Positions 40,072 through 51,362 of a stretch of 64,000 nucleotides of DNA are shown piece after piece. Source of the DNA: Serratia plymuthica. GTDB taxonomy: Bacteria; Pseudomonadota; Gammaproteobacteria; Enterobacterales; Enterobacteriaceae. The notes beneath the pieces were generated by a model, which was not told where the DNA came from, searched no databases, and saw only the letters and a program-made list of their open reading frames with translations. Position numbers and translations under genes: made by a program. Location: NCBI RefSeq assembly GCF_018336935.1, contig NZ_CP068771.1, positions 1,798,001 through 1,862,000 of the forward strand, read 5' to 3'. Numbering within the stretch: the stretch's first letter is position 1; each line of letters begins with the position of its first letter.

Positions 40072-41580
40072 ATGAAACACAGCAGCCCACCCACCTCCCC
40101 GGACGCCCTGCAGGCAAGCTTTGCCCGGCATTTGCAACAGGGCATGACGCGCAAAGCGGCGCTGCATCTGGCCATCAAACAACAGGTGACGGCGGGGGAT
40201 CTGCAATATCTGGCGAAACTTCCTCCCAGCCGGGTGCTGGCTGCCGGGCTGGGCGTTTCTCGCGATACTGTCGAGGTGACCTATGCCCAACTGGAAGCCG
40301 AAGGCTACATTGCCCGCGCGGTGGGGCGCGGCAGCTTTGTCAGTTATCAGCGAAGCACCCTGATTGGCCGCGAGCTGTTGGCGGCGGATGATGCCGAAAG
40401 CGCACTGTTGGCGGAGCGGGAACTGAGCGCGCATGGCCGCTCGTTGCTGGTGGCCGCCCATGCGCCGCATACCAGCCGCGCCAGTTCGCTCACGCCGTCA
40501 TTGCCTGACCTGCGGCTGTTCCCGATAGATAGCTGGCTGCAACTGGAAAGGCTGGCGGTTCGGCAGTACGGCGAACCTCTGTTGGGCTATGCCGATCCCC
40601 AGGGAGTGGTGGAGCTGAGGGGCGAGATCATTGAGTATCTGCGGCGCGAAAGGGGCGTTAAGGCCAGTGTGGAACAGGTGATCGTGCTGACCAGTTCCCA
40701 ACAGGCGCTGTCGCTGTGTACCCAGGTGTTGTTCAATCCGGGCGACAGGGTATTTGTCGAAGAGCCGGGGTATCAGGGGGCAAAAAAGCTGGTGCAGTCT
40801 GCGGGGATCATCGCCCAGCCTGTCGCGGTCGATCAAGACGGAATGGATATCGATGCATTAATTGACGCGCGCCATCGTGGGCGGGGCGTGTATGTCACGC
40901 CATCTCATCATTATCCGCTGGGGCATTCGCTCAGCATCGACAGACGATTGAAACTGCTGGAATGGGCGCAGCAGCACAAGGCCTGGATTATTGAAGATGA
41001 TTACGATTCCGAATTCAATTATGACGGGCTGACCAGGGCTTCGCTGCAGGGGCTGGATAAATACCAACGCACGCTGTATATCGGCACCTTCAGTAAAACC
41101 CTGTTTCCGGGGCTGCGCATCGGTTTTATCATAGTTCCGCCACAGTTAATCAAGCCGATGGTGGCCGCCAAACAATTCCAGGATGGTTATACCTCCGCGT
41201 TGCCGCAAATGACCCTGTTCCGTTTTTTAAACGGCGATTTTTATGCCGAACACTTAAGGAATATGCGCAAGCTGTATAAGGCCAGGCTCGATATTCTGCA
41301 TGCGGCGGTCCATCAGTATCTTGCCGCCTGGACCCGGCCGCCGCTGCCGCAGGGCGGGTTGCAATTGGTGTGCCCGCTGGCGGATGCGGCTACCGAGCGG
41401 CGTTTGATTCAGGCCGCCGCCGCGCAGGGAATGAAGGTCTATGGGCTGGCGGATTTTTACACCGGCCAACCTCGGGAAGGGGCGCTGGTGTTTGGCTTCT
41501 CGGCCTACACGCCGGATGAAATCGTAAAATTCATCAAAAAGTTATCCTCCATTTTCAGCGCGCTGCCGCAGGCCGATTAA
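40072..41580 (+). CDS. MocR-type PLP-dependent transcriptional regulator
   Basis: 502 aa from the ATG at 40072 (GGAG upstream). N-terminal GntR-type winged HTH (LPPSRVLAAGLGVSRDTVEVTYAQLEAEGYI) fused to a fold-type I aminotransferase-like domain with the PLP lysine in GTFSKTLFPGLRIGF (about residue 340) and EDDYDSEFNYDG. MocR proteins sense PLP or amino-acid adducts; PdxR and GabR are examples. The target is unknown. Two acetyltransferase genes follow on the same strand and may be its targets; all three are absent between phoP and purB in E. coli. Confidence 0.9.
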   Translation: MKHSSPPTSPDALQASFARHLQQGMTRKAALHLAIKQQVTAGDLQYLAKLPPSRVLAAGLGVSRDTVEVTYAQLEAEGYIARAVGRGSFVSYQRSTLIGRELLAADDAESALLAERELSAHGRSLLVAAHAPHTSRASSLTPSLPDLRLFPIDSWLQLERLAVRQYGEPLLGYADPQGVVELRGEIIEYLRRERGVKASVEQVIVLTSSQQALSLCTQVLFNPGDRVFVEEPGYQGAKKLVQSAGIIAQPVAVDQDGMDIDALIDARHRGRGVYVTPSHHYPLGHSLSIDRRLKLLEWAQQHKAWIIEDDYDSEFNYDGLTRASLQGLDKYQRTLYIGTFSKTLFPGLRIGFIIVPPQLIKPMVAAKQFQDGYTSALPQMTLFRFLNGDFYAEHLRNMRKLYKARLDILHAAVHQYLAAWTRPPLPQGGLQLVCPLADAATERRLIQAAAAQGMKVYGLADFYTGQPREGALVFGFSAYTPDEIVKFIKKLSSIFSALPQAD

Positions 41581-41715
41581 GGGCGTCTATGCGGTCAAAA
41601 TTGGTCTGCTCACTGTTATGAATTGGTCTGTATTCAGTCTGTGATCGTCGGTGTACCCTGTCGGTATCAGGTTATTTCTCCTGTGGAAATAATATCTTAA
41701 AACCAGAGAGGCGCT

Positions 41716-42168
41716 ATGCACCCAGTAAACAATGACGTTGTGGTACGCAAAATACAAAACGGCGATAAATCGCAGTGGTTGGATCTGTGGCAGGGATATC
41801 TTCATTTTTATCGTGCGGACATTGCCGCGCAGGTTACCGAGCACACGTTTGAATGCTTATGCTCGGATCGACAGGTGTATGGGTTGGTGGCGGAAGATGC
41901 AAACGGCAATCTTCTGGGGTTGATGAACCTGATTTTCCACCCTTCAACCTGGAGCTCCGCCGGTTATTGTTATATTGAAGATCTCTATGTTTCCCCGGTG
42001 GCGCGCGGCAAGAAGGTGTCCGAGAAGCTATTTGAGCAGGCTTATCAGCTTGCCAATGAAAGGGGCAGCGACCGGGTTTACTGGATGACGCAGGAATATA
42101 ACGCCCCGGCGCGTTCGCTGTACGACAAAATAGGCAAAAGAAGTTCGTTCATTATCTATACCCGTTAA
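41716..42168 (+). CDS. GNAT-family N-acetyltransferase
   Basis: 150 aa single GNAT domain. Acetyl-CoA loop region YIEDLYVSPVARGKKVSEKLFEQA matches motif A; motif B follows in RVYWMTQEYNAPARSLYDKIGKR. Substrate unknown. It starts 135 bp after the MocR gene and 21 bp before a second GNAT gene, suggesting a small operon. Confidence 0.88.
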   Translation: MHPVNNDVVVRKIQNGDKSQWLDLWQGYLHFYRADIAAQVTEHTFECLCSDRQVYGLVAEDANGNLLGLMNLIFHPSTWSSAGYCYIEDLYVSPVARGKKVSEKLFEQAYQLANERGSDRVYWMTQEYNAPARSLYDKIGKRSSFIIYTR

Positions 42169-42189
42169 TTACAGGTTGCGAGGGGCTTT

Positions 42190-42891
42190 ATGGCGTTCAA
42201 TCAATTCGGGCAGCCGGTGGGCGAGCCATTAACCGATTGGCGGGCACCGCAACGGCCTGCCGGAGAGCCGCTTGACGGGCGCTTTTGTTTTCTGAAATCG
42301 CTTGATCCGCAGCGTGATCACGCAGCCCTGTTCCGCGCATTCCAACTGGCTCCGGATGGCCGCGACTGGACCTATTTATCCATCGAACGGCCGGACAGCC
42401 CGGCGGCGATGTTGCAACACCTGACCCAGCTTCAGGCCAACCCCACGTTGGTGAACATGACGGTGTTCGATAGCGCAAGCCACGCACCGGTCGGCACCGT
42501 GGCTTATATGCGCATCGATGAAGGCAACGGCGTGCTGGAGATTGGCCACGTCAGTTGGTCGCCGGCGATGAAACAACGCTCCAGCGCAACGGAGGCCGTC
42601 TATCTGATGCTGCGCCACCTGTTCGATGATTTGGGGTATCGCCGTTGTGAATGGAAGTGCGACAGCCACAACGCGCCATCCAGACAGGCGGCGGCAAGGT
42701 TCGGTTTCAATTACGAGGGCCGGTTCAGGTATGCGGTGATCACCAAGGGCCGCAGCCGCGATACCGACTGGTTCGCCATCACCTCGGATCGCTGGCCGGC
42801 GATTAAAGCCGCCTTCGAGCAGTGGTTGAGCCCCGGCAACTTCAACGCGCAGGGGCAGCAGCAACAGCGGTTGCAGGCATTTATGCGTTGA
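42190..42891 (+). CDS. GNAT-family N-acetyltransferase (RimJ/RimL-like)
   Basis: 233 aa. The GNAT domain spans most of the protein, with GVLEIGHVSWSPAMKQRSSATEAVYLMLRHLFDDLGYRRCEWKCDSHNAPSRQAAARFGF, a pattern typical of RimJ-like and small-molecule acetyltransferases. A 30-residue N-terminal extension precedes it. Downstream of another GNAT gene and convergent to purB across a terminator. Substrate unknown. Confidence 0.88.
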   Translation: MAFNQFGQPVGEPLTDWRAPQRPAGEPLDGRFCFLKSLDPQRDHAALFRAFQLAPDGRDWTYLSIERPDSPAAMLQHLTQLQANPTLVNMTVFDSASHAPVGTVAYMRIDEGNGVLEIGHVSWSPAMKQRSSATEAVYLMLRHLFDDLGYRRCEWKCDSHNAPSRQAAARFGFNYEGRFRYAVITKGRSRDTDWFAITSDRWPAIKAAFEQWLSPGNFNAQGQQQQRLQAFMR

Positions 42892-42904
42892 GAGTTTAAA
42901 ATAC

Positions 42905-42930
42905 CAAAGGCGGCCATGTGGCCGCCTTTG
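42905..42930. terminator. Bidirectional terminator GNAT / purB
   Basis: Perfect 10-bp stem CAAAGGCGGC / GCCGCCTTTG with a 6-nt loop, between the convergent genes. Confidence 0.8.
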
Positions 42931-42948
42931 TGTTTCTAACCAGACCGA

Positions 42949-44968
<2,020 letters not shown>

Positions 44969-44970
44969 GA

Positions 44971-46074
44971 TTACTCCTGTAAACGCTGTTCGATAATGCC
45001 GCCGCCGAGGCAGATTTCGTCCTGATAAAACACGGCTGACTGGCCTGGGGTGACGGCGGCGACCGGCTCGTCGAAACGCACTTCGATGCGCTGATCATCC
45101 AGTGGCGTAACGGTGCACGGGATGTCCTGCTGGCGATAACGGGTTTTCACCGTACAGCGAAATGGCCCGCTCAGCGGCAGGCGATCGACCCAATGCAGCT
45201 GCTGCGCGATCAGGCCAGTGGACATCAGGCGCGGGTGTTCGTGCCCCTGAGCGACCACCAGCACGTTGTTGGCGACGTCTTTGTCTACCACATACCACGG
45301 ATCTTCGCTGCTGTCCTTCATGCCGCCGATACCCAGCCCTTTGCGCTGGCCAAGGGTGTGATACATCAGCCCCTGGTGCTCGCCGACGGTCTGACCATCG
45401 ACGCTGACGATAGGGCCTGGCTGTGCCGGCAGGTAACGGCCGAGGAAATCACGGAATTTGCGCTCGCCGATAAAGCAGATGCCGGTAGAGTCTTTTTTCT
45501 TGGCGGTCACCAGTTCCAGCTGCTCGGCGATGCGGCGCACCTCCGGCTTTTCCAGTTCACCGACCGGGAACAGGCTTTGCGCGACCTGCCCGTGGCTCAG
45601 GGTATACAGGAAGTAGCTCTGGTCTTTGTTGCCGTCGACGCCGCGCAGCAGGCGGCTTTTGCCGTCCACGTCCTGGCGGCGCACGTAGTGCCCGGTGGCG
45701 ATAAAGTCCGCCCCCAGATCTTCCGCGGCGAATTCCAGGAAGGCTTTGAATTTGATTTCTTTATTGCACAGGATGTCCGGGTTCGGCGTGCGACCGGCCT
45801 TGTACTCTTCGAGGAACAGCTCAAAAACGTTGTCCCAGTACTCTGCCGCGAAGTTCACCGTATGCAGCTCGATGCCGAGTTTGTCGCATACTGCCTGCGC
45901 GTCGGCCAAATCGGTCGCTGCGGAGCAATATTCTTCGTCATCGTCCTCTTCCCAGTTCTTCATAAACAGCCCAGCGACCTGATAGCCCTGCTGCTGTAAC
46001 AAATAGGCAGTAACGGAAGAGTCGACGCCGCCGGACATACCGACGATTACTTTTTTCTGGCTGTTATCTGACAT
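44971..46074 (-). CDS. mnmA: tRNA-specific 2-thiouridylase MnmA
   Basis: 367 aa. Makes the s2U34 modification in tRNAs for Lys, Glu and Gln with sulfur from the IscS-Tus relay. The PP-loop is [15 protein letters not shown], and the two catalytic cysteines are in [11 protein letters not shown] and [13 protein letters not shown]. First of the mnmA-hflD-purB transcript. Confidence 0.98.
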   Translation of the reverse strand: MSDNSQKKVIVGMSGGVDSSVTAYLLQQQGYQVAGLFMKNWEEDDDEEYCSAATDLADAQAVCDKLGIELHTVNFAAEYWDNVFELFLEEYKAGRTPNPDILCNKEIKFKAFLEFAAEDLGADFIATGHYVRRQDVDGKSRLLRGVDGNKDQSYFLYTLSHGQVAQSLFPVGELEKPEVRRIAEQLELVTAKKKDSTGICFIGERKFRDFLGRYLPAQPGPIVSVDGQTVGEHQGLMYHTLGQRKGLGIGGMKDSSEDPWYVVDKDVANNVLVVAQGHEHPRLMSTGLIAQQLHWVDRLPLSGPFRCTVKTRYRQQDIPCTVTPLDDQRIEVRFDEPVAAVTPGQSAVFYQDEICLGGGIIEQRLQE

Positions 46075-46168
46075 GGGGGTCTCACGAACTTGAACACGAA
46101 CCGTGCGATAAAAAACAAGCGCAGGATTTTACCACGTTGGCCGCGTTGGCGCACGGCACTTATTCATC

Positions 46169-46615
46169 TCAGAACGGCCAATCATAGCTGCCGACCAGCG
46201 ACAGCGGGTAACGCTCCGGTTGCTGGTAACAGCGAAGGCTCTCCGCAACCAGCGCGGATCGCAGGTTGGGGGCCTGCAAAATCTCTTCGGCGCTCAGCCA
46301 CAGGCAGCGGTCGATATCGCTGTCTTGCGGCTCGGTGGGCAGGGGGGATTCCAGCTCAATGACAAAACAAAAACGCAAAAACGGCGTGTTGTCCGGGGCG
46401 ATCCACTGGTGCAGCTTGAGGAACGACTGCGGCGTGGCGCGGATGCCGGTTTCTTCCCACAGTTCGCGTTCGGCGGCTTGCACCAGGGTTTCATCGGCCT
46501 CCAGGTGGCCGGCCGGCTGATTCCATAACGCCTTATTGTTGATGGTCTCTTCGACGATCAGAAATTTCCCGGCGGCGTGAACCACGCAGGCAACGGTGAC
46601 GTGCGGTTTAAACAT
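46169..46615 (-). CDS. nudJ: Nudix phosphatase NudJ
   Basis: 148 aa. Nudix box [23 protein letters not shown] fits GX5EX7REUXEEXGU. E. coli NudJ hydrolyses HMP-PP (a thiamine precursor) and nucleoside di/triphosphates. It lies between rluE and mnmA as in E. coli. Confidence 0.95.
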   Translation of the reverse strand: MFKPHVTVACVVHAAGKFLIVEETINNKALWNQPAGHLEADETLVQAAERELWEETGIRATPQSFLKLHQWIAPDNTPFLRFCFVIELESPLPTEPQDSDIDRCLWLSAEEILQAPNLRSALVAESLRCYQQPERYPLSLVGSYDWPF

Positions 46616-46666
46616 AACGGCCCCTTACAGCGGCTGGTTGATGTGCTGGCATACCCTTGGTTTGGA

Positions 46667-47293
46667 CTACAGTGAATCAAGGGTTTTCCATTCGCCAGGT
46701 TGTAATGCACCCAGGGAAAGCTCGCCCATACTGTAGCGAATCAGGCGCAGGGTAGGGAACCCGATATGCGCCGTCATGCGACGCACCTGGCGATTTCGGC
46801 CCTCGAACAGGGTGATTTTAAGCCAGGCGGTGGGGATCGCCTTGCGTTCGCGGATCGGTGGATTGCGCGGCCACAGCCATTCCGGCTCGCCGACCAACTC
46901 CACGCCGGCCGGCAGAGTGGGGCCGTCTTTGAGCGTAACGCCGCTGCGCAGCGGCGCCAGATCGGCTTCCTGCGGCGCGCCTTCGACCTGTACGTAATAC
47001 ACTTTGCCGGTGCGTTTGCCCGGCTGAGTGAGCTGCGCTTGCAGCTTGCCGTCATTGGTCAGCACCAATAACCCTTCGCTGTCGCGATCCAGCCGCCCGG
47101 CGGCGTATACATCGGGAAAAGGAATGTATTCTTTCAGCGTGGCGCGGCCAGTTTCATCGGTAAATTGGGGGAGCACATCGAAGGGTTTATTGAATAACAC
47201 CACGCGGCGCGGACCCTGTGCTACTGCGGGTTTGGCGGCATTCGGTCGGCTGAATCGTTTAACGTTGTGATTTTTAACAGGGAATTTTTTCAT
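46667..47293 (-). CDS. rluE: 23S rRNA pseudouridine synthase E (U2457)
   Basis: 208 aa from the ATG at 47293 ([15 protein letters not shown]); an ATG at 47323 is also possible and neither has a strong ribosome-binding site. RsuA-family pseudouridine synthase with the catalytic Asp in [17 protein letters not shown] and the [19 protein letters not shown] segment. The open frame continues upstream far into the antisense strand of icd, but that part is a shadow. Divergent from icd. Confidence 0.95.
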   Translation of the reverse strand: MKKFPVKNHNVKRFSRPNAAKPAVAQGPRRVVLFNKPFDVLPQFTDETGRATLKEYIPFPDVYAAGRLDRDSEGLLVLTNDGKLQAQLTQPGKRTGKVYYVQVEGAPQEADLAPLRSGVTLKDGPTLPAGVELVGEPEWLWPRNPPIRERKAIPTAWLKITLFEGRNRQVRRMTAHIGFPTLRLIRYSMGELSLGALQPGEWKTLDSL

Positions 47294-47331
47294 AACAGTT
47301 GAGATTACGGATGATAGGCGCATTATAACCG

Positions 47332-47346
47332 AATCCGTTTCGGATT
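47332..47346. promoter_or_regulatory. Inverted repeat in the rluE / icd promoter region
   Basis: AATCCG-TTT-CGGATT lies 80 bp upstream of icd. E. coli icd is activated by Cra and repressed by ArcA; this repeat is not a clean match to either consensus, so it is only a candidate operator. Confidence 0.3.
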
Positions 47347-47425
47347 GGCGCGGACTGAATATTCGAGTAGTATCTACACGCATCTTACAAAGCATTAACA
47401 AAAATTGCGCTTGAAGGAGAGGTTG

Positions 47426-48679
47426 ATGGAAAGCAAAGTAGTAGTTCCGGCAGAAGGTAAACAGATTACGGTCGATGCCCAGGGTAAACTGGTTGTTCCG
47501 AATAACCCGATCATCCCATTCATCGAAGGCGACGGCATCGGCGTTGACGTTACCCCTGCTATGATTCACGTGGTTGATGCGGCTGTGAAAAAGGCCTACC
47601 ACGGCGAACGTAAAATCTCCTGGATGGAAATCTACACCGGTGAAAAATCCACTCACGTTTACGGGAAAGACGTGTGGCTGCCGGAAGAAACCCTGGATCT
47701 GATCCGTGACTACCGCGTTGCCATCAAAGGCCCGCTGACTACCCCGGTCGGTGGGGGTATTCGCTCCCTGAACGTGGCTCTGCGCCAGCAGCTGGACCTG
47801 TACGTGTGTCTGCGTCCGGTGCGTTACTACCAGGGCACCCCTAGCCCGGTTAAACAGCCAGAGCTGACCGACATGGTGATCTTCCGCGAAAACGCCGAAG
47901 ACATCTATGCGGGTATCGAATGGAAAGCCGGTTCTGCCGAAGCGGACAAAGTGATCAAGTTCCTGCGCGACGAAATGGGCGTGAAGAAAATCCGCTTCCC
48001 GGAACAATGCGGCATCGGCGTCAAGCCATGTTCCGAAGAAGGGACCAAACGTCTGGTGCGTGCGGCGATCGAATACGCCATCACCAACGACCGTGACTCT
48101 GTGACCCTGGTTCACAAAGGCAACATCATGAAGTTCACCGAAGGTGCCTTCAAGGATTGGGGCTACGAACTGGCGCGCGAAGAGTTCGGCGGCGAACTGA
48201 TCGACGGCGGCCCGTGGCTGAAAATCAAGAACCCGAACACCGGTAAAGAGATCGTGGTTAAAGACGTGATCGCCGACGCCTTCCTGCAGCAAATCCTGCT
48301 GCGCCCGGCGGAATACGACGTGATCGCCTGTATGAACCTGAACGGTGACTACATCTCCGACGCCCTGGCTGCACAGGTTGGCGGTATCGGTATCGCACCG
48401 GGCGCCAACATCGGTTCCGATTGCGCGCTGTTCGAAGCGACCCACGGCACCGCACCTAAGTATGCGGGCCAGGACAAAGTGAACCCAGGTTCCATCATCC
48501 TGTCCGCAGAAATGATGCTGCGTCACATGGGCTGGTTCGAAGCGGCTGACCTGATCGTTAAAGGCATGGAAGGCGCAATCGCTGCCAAGACCGTGACCTA
48601 TGACTTCGAACGCCTGATGGAAGGCGCTAAGCTGCTGAAATGTTCAGAGTTTGGCGACGCTATCGTTAAACACATGTAA
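47426..48679 (+). CDS. icd: NADP-dependent isocitrate dehydrogenase
   Basis: 417 aa from the ATG at 47426 with AAGGAGAGG upstream. TCA-cycle enzyme, isocitrate to 2-oxoglutarate. The phosphorylation-site serine used by AceK is S114 in [13 protein letters not shown] (S113 in E. coli), and the signature [17 protein letters not shown] is present. High-expression codon use. The 3' end is intact and is followed by a duplicated terminator that bounds an accessory island. Confidence 0.98.
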   Translation: MESKVVVPAEGKQITVDAQGKLVVPNNPIIPFIEGDGIGVDVTPAMIHVVDAAVKKAYHGERKISWMEIYTGEKSTHVYGKDVWLPEETLDLIRDYRVAIKGPLTTPVGGGIRSLNVALRQQLDLYVCLRPVRYYQGTPSPVKQPELTDMVIFRENAEDIYAGIEWKAGSAEADKVIKFLRDEMGVKKIRFPEQCGIGVKPCSEEGTKRLVRAAIEYAITNDRDSVTLVHKGNIMKFTEGAFKDWGYELAREEFGGELIDGGPWLKIKNPNTGKEIVVKDVIADAFLQQILLRPAEYDVIACMNLNGDYISDALAAQVGGIGIAPGANIGSDCALFEATHGTAPKYAGQDKVNPGSIILSAEMMLRHMGWFEAADLIVKGMEGAIAAKTVTYDFERLMEGAKLLKCSEFGDAIVKHM

Positions 48680-48691
48680 TTGTGTTTGGTG

Positions 48692-48728
48692 TTTGAATAA
48701 GAACGGGAGCCTTAGGGCTCCCGTTTTT
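48692..48728 (+). terminator. icd terminator / left repeat (attL-like)
   Basis: tttgaataagaacgggagcc followed by the rest of a strong hairpin (AACGGGAGCC / GGCTCCCGTT, loop ttag-centred) and T5. Differs from the right copy only at one position (g versus a in the leading segment). 12 bp after the icd stop. The 320-bp gap 48680-48999 holds no other recognisable element. Confidence 0.85.
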
Positions 48729-48999
48729 GTCGATTGAAAAGTACTCACTGTGGAGGAGCCTATACAGATTGGTTTCGTCCGTGAGAACTATTCTTATGCT
48801 TGAAGTGCGCACCAAATGCTATTTCTAAGATGTTGATAATTGCAGAAACTAAATTGGTGGCTTAATTTAACCAGGACGATGTTATGTAAGTAGATAAGGG
48901 GCTTTTGAGATTGCATAATATAAATATGCATAGGCGATGTGATATTTTTCTAAGGTCCAATAAAGCGGTCAGTGTTAGGGGGTATGTTATTCCGTATGG

Positions 49000-49614
49000 T
49001 TACGAACCTTTACATAAATCATCTAATATTATTTTTGATGAGGTTATGTAGCGTTCTATATTACATATTTGCCCCCGTCGTGTTGTCGCTAAATATGCAC
49101 CGGGTGTTATGTGGTTTTGAGCCCCATAAACAGTTCTTATTAATGCGCGAAAATCATCCCTGGCTGATTTGCTGCGATGTGCTAATACATTTCTGACAAT
49201 TCTCATTTCATTAATTAAATGACTGTGTATATTTACATTTTTTATATAAAAATCGTTTTCATCAATGACGTACTTTACACTGTCTGTTATATATTTTGCC
49301 TTGGTCCACTTCAAATTCATAATGGGTTTTTGACGGCCAAATGTTAAAAAAAGATTGCGTGCCCCAGCAATGCTTTTGCATTTTACAAAAGTAATTGGTT
49401 GTGTAGTATTGGTATAGCATGCCCCAGAGGCCACTTTGAAAGCTATTTCTGAAATGTGTAATTCTAATATTGAAAATGCTCTTAGCATAATCATTTCGGA
49501 TATAATGTGTTGATGCCTGGCATCTAATAAAATGCACTCTCTTCTATACCATAACAAGCGATCCAATGCATAATGTGAGTTTCGTAATGTGATACTCAAT
49601 TTAGGTATGGGCAT
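49000..49614 (-). CDS. HEPN-domain protein partnered with DUF262
   Basis: 204 aa from the ATG at 49614, whose A is the last base of the DUF262 stop (TAATG), so translation is coupled. Mostly helical. RNVLAH at residues 141-146 is a canonical HEPN Rx4-6H motif with the polar residue after Arg. It resembles HEPN families known to sit beside DUF262 genes (MAE_28990-type or RiboL-PSP-HEPN), from memory. Predicted ribonuclease effector of a toxin-antitoxin or abortive-infection pair; activity is inference. AT-rich codon use. Confidence 0.7.
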   Translation of the reverse strand: MPIPKLSITLRNSHYALDRLLWYRRECILLDARHQHIISEMIMLRAFSILELHISEIAFKVASGACYTNTTQPITFVKCKSIAGARNLFLTFGRQKPIMNLKWTKAKYITDSVKYVIDENDFYIKNVNIHSHLINEMRIVRNVLAHRSKSARDDFRALIRTVYGAQNHITPGAYLATTRRGQICNIERYITSSKIILDDLCKGS

Positions 49615-50600
49615 TAGAGAAAACCCTTTATATAGTCTGCGCGAATTCTTCTTTGCGCAATCCGTTGAGTTGTCGATGAGCAAGCATTCTGAAATAAAAT
49701 GTCATTTTGAGATTTATTGTCGGAATTAAATCTTGAATCTATTTCATCGATTACTTCACTAATTTTATTTTTGCTCTTAATTTTCATTTCATCAATGATT
49801 AAGAAAAGAGAAAAGAATAGTGGTTGGCGATTGAAGATAGTATCAGAGAACTTTCTTGGCTCAATCTCAGATAGTTTATCGAATGTTGCGTTAAGTCTCT
49901 CTGTTATTTTTGTTTCGTCATTAAATTCGTCATCATACTCTCTGTACATTTTATCTAAATAGGTGTTACTAAAGTCGGATAGTCCATTGATAATATTGTA
50001 AATTAAATCTGAAGTAAATTGAACTTCGTTCATTCTAGATATATCTGTTGACGAGAATATACTATAGTCACGCCAAAAATTTATCCGTGAGGATGATTGA
50101 GTTAAGCAGAATTGTTTCATTTCTCCACTGTATGCAGCATTGCGTTTTTCTTGAGAGTTTAATGACTTGCTGATTGAGTTTATTCGACCGAAGATATCGA
50201 TTACATCACTATCAGATGCACCAAGTAGATAGCCTACAGGTAATGATGTTAATAAGAATTTTTGCCGGTCATCTTGGGTTAATTCATTTATTCTTATTTT
50301 CTTTTTATATTTTGGATGTTTGGCTGGAAACTCATTGTTTGCATAAGAAATTATACTTCGACATCTTTGCTGTCCATCTACAACTTCTTTAATGCTTTTT
50401 GAATTAATTAAATCTAATGAATGTCTAATGTAAATTGCAGGGATAGGTTTTTGTTCGAACATAGTGTTAATTAAATAAGATTTTTGTGCTGTTGTCCATA
50501 CTGATCTGCGTTGGTACCATGGAGCTAAATCAAGTTCATCTGACTTGCGGATGTTTATTAAGTCTTGTACTACTAGCGATTGATAGTCAACTCTATCCAT
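49614..50600 (-). CDS. DUF262 (GmrSD/ParB-like) domain protein
   Basis: 328 aa. N-terminal DUF262 motifs are WYQRRSVWTTAQKSYLINTM (YQRRSVW, residues 29-35) and EVVDGQQR (75-79), the ParB/GmrS-like NTP-binding and DGQQR signature found in defence proteins such as GmrSD and BrxU. The C-terminal half is helical and lacks the DUF1524 HNH domain of full GmrSD, so it is probably a sensor or regulator whose effector is the coupled HEPN protein. AAGGG lies 9 nt before the ATG. An AT-rich palindrome overlaps its promoter. Confidence 0.8.
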   Translation of the reverse strand: MDRVDYQSLVVQDLINIRKSDELDLAPWYQRRSVWTTAQKSYLINTMFEQKPIPAIYIRHSLDLINSKSIKEVVDGQQRCRSIISYANNEFPAKHPKYKKKIRINELTQDDRQKFLLTSLPVGYLLGASDSDVIDIFGRINSISKSLNSQEKRNAAYSGEMKQFCLTQSSSRINFWRDYSIFSSTDISRMNEVQFTSDLIYNIINGLSDFSNTYLDKMYREYDDEFNDETKITERLNATFDKLSEIEPRKFSDTIFNRQPLFFSLFLIIDEMKIKSKNKISEVIDEIDSRFNSDNKSQNDILFQNACSSTTQRIAQRRIRADYIKGFL

Positions 50601-50626
50601 GGCGTAAACCCTTTTTTGTTAGAAGA

Positions 50627-50651
50627 AAAAAGTAATTATAGTTTACTTTTT
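50627..50651. promoter_or_regulatory. Palindrome upstream of the DUF262 gene
   Basis: AAAAAGTAA-N7-TTACTTTTT, 27 bp upstream of the DUF262 start. Possible autoregulatory operator, though the local AT-richness makes chance likelier. Confidence 0.4.
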
Positions 50652-50677
50652 GTTTTTATTCAATTATCTATGGCGGG

Positions 50678-50884
50678 TTAAATTTTGATGTTGTATTGTT
50701 GTATAATATGATGCTTCATGTCGTTGCATAAATTAGTTTTACAATTATAATTATTTTTGTGATATAAGTGGTGGTGATGTGTGTTTTTTACGATGCAGTG
50801 ATATATTTGTTGCCAGTGTTTTTGTGTTAATCTAATTTTTTTTGGTGATGGTGAATATGCGTTTTTATAACGAGATAAAGCCAT
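50678..50884 (-). CDS. Possible small basic protein, 68 aa
   Basis: Open frame of 68 codons, His/Asn/Lys-rich, between the DUF262 gene and the divergent membrane-protein gene. The first ~30 residues (YSPSPKKIRLTQKHWQQIYHC) look protein-like, but there is no clear ribosome-binding site and the rest is low-complexity AT-driven composition. It may not be translated. Confidence 0.2.
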   Translation of the reverse strand: MALSRYKNAYSPSPKKIRLTQKHWQQIYHCIVKNTHHHHLYHKNNYNCKTNLCNDMKHHIIQQYNIKI

Positions 50885-50906
50885 TCAATAATTAAAGGGA
50901 GTGATG

Positions 50907-51362
50907 ATGGATGCTGACATTATTTCATACGAGTCAATGCTCGCAGCTAAGGCTTCAGCTGACTTTGCGTTTTATACTCTTGTTGTGACAGTCGTATCAT
51001 TAATAATTTCATTGATAACCTTAATTTTCGCTAAAAGAGCACTATATACTTGGAAGAAACAATATACCGAAGATAAAAAAATAAAGCTCATTGAGGCACT
51101 TATTAAATTTAACAATACACTTATAATTATGCCAAAAAATTTGAATGATGACGAGGATAATACCCAAAAGAAGATTATAATAGTAGTAATGAGCGAAGTT
51201 CATACAAGATGCATGGTTTATCTCAAGGATAAACCTAATGATGATTTGTCCGAAAATCTTAGGTTGCTAAGAGATAAGTTTTCGGAGTTCCTTAATGGCG
51301 AAGCATATAAGTCTGAGTTGGCGATTGTGACGAATATAATTTTAATGATGAACTTAACATAA
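50907..51362 (+). CDS. Single-pass membrane protein, unknown
   Basis: 151 aa from the ATG at 50907 (AAAGGGA 6 nt upstream; ATG at 50904 and GTG at 50901 are alternatives). One membrane helix at about residues 20-42 (FYTLVVTVVSLIISLITLIFA), then a charged helical cytosolic domain with KKQYTEDKKIKLIEALIKF. Not recognised. Divergent from the DUF262-HEPN pair and equally AT-rich, so it could be a membrane-acting partner of that module or separate cargo. Confidence 0.6.
   Translation: MDADIISYESMLAAKASADFAFYTLVVTVVSLIISLITLIFAKRALYTWKKQYTEDKKIKLIEALIKFNNTLIIMPKNLNDDEDNTQKKIIIVVMSEVHTRCMVYLKDKPNDDLSENLRLLRDKFSEFLNGEAYKSELAIVTNIILMMNLT

Noticed and set aside
47324..48526. Long minus-strand extension of rluE across icd
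   Set aside because: Only the last ~210 codons match RluE; the rest is antisense to icd and an artefact of the icd codon bias.
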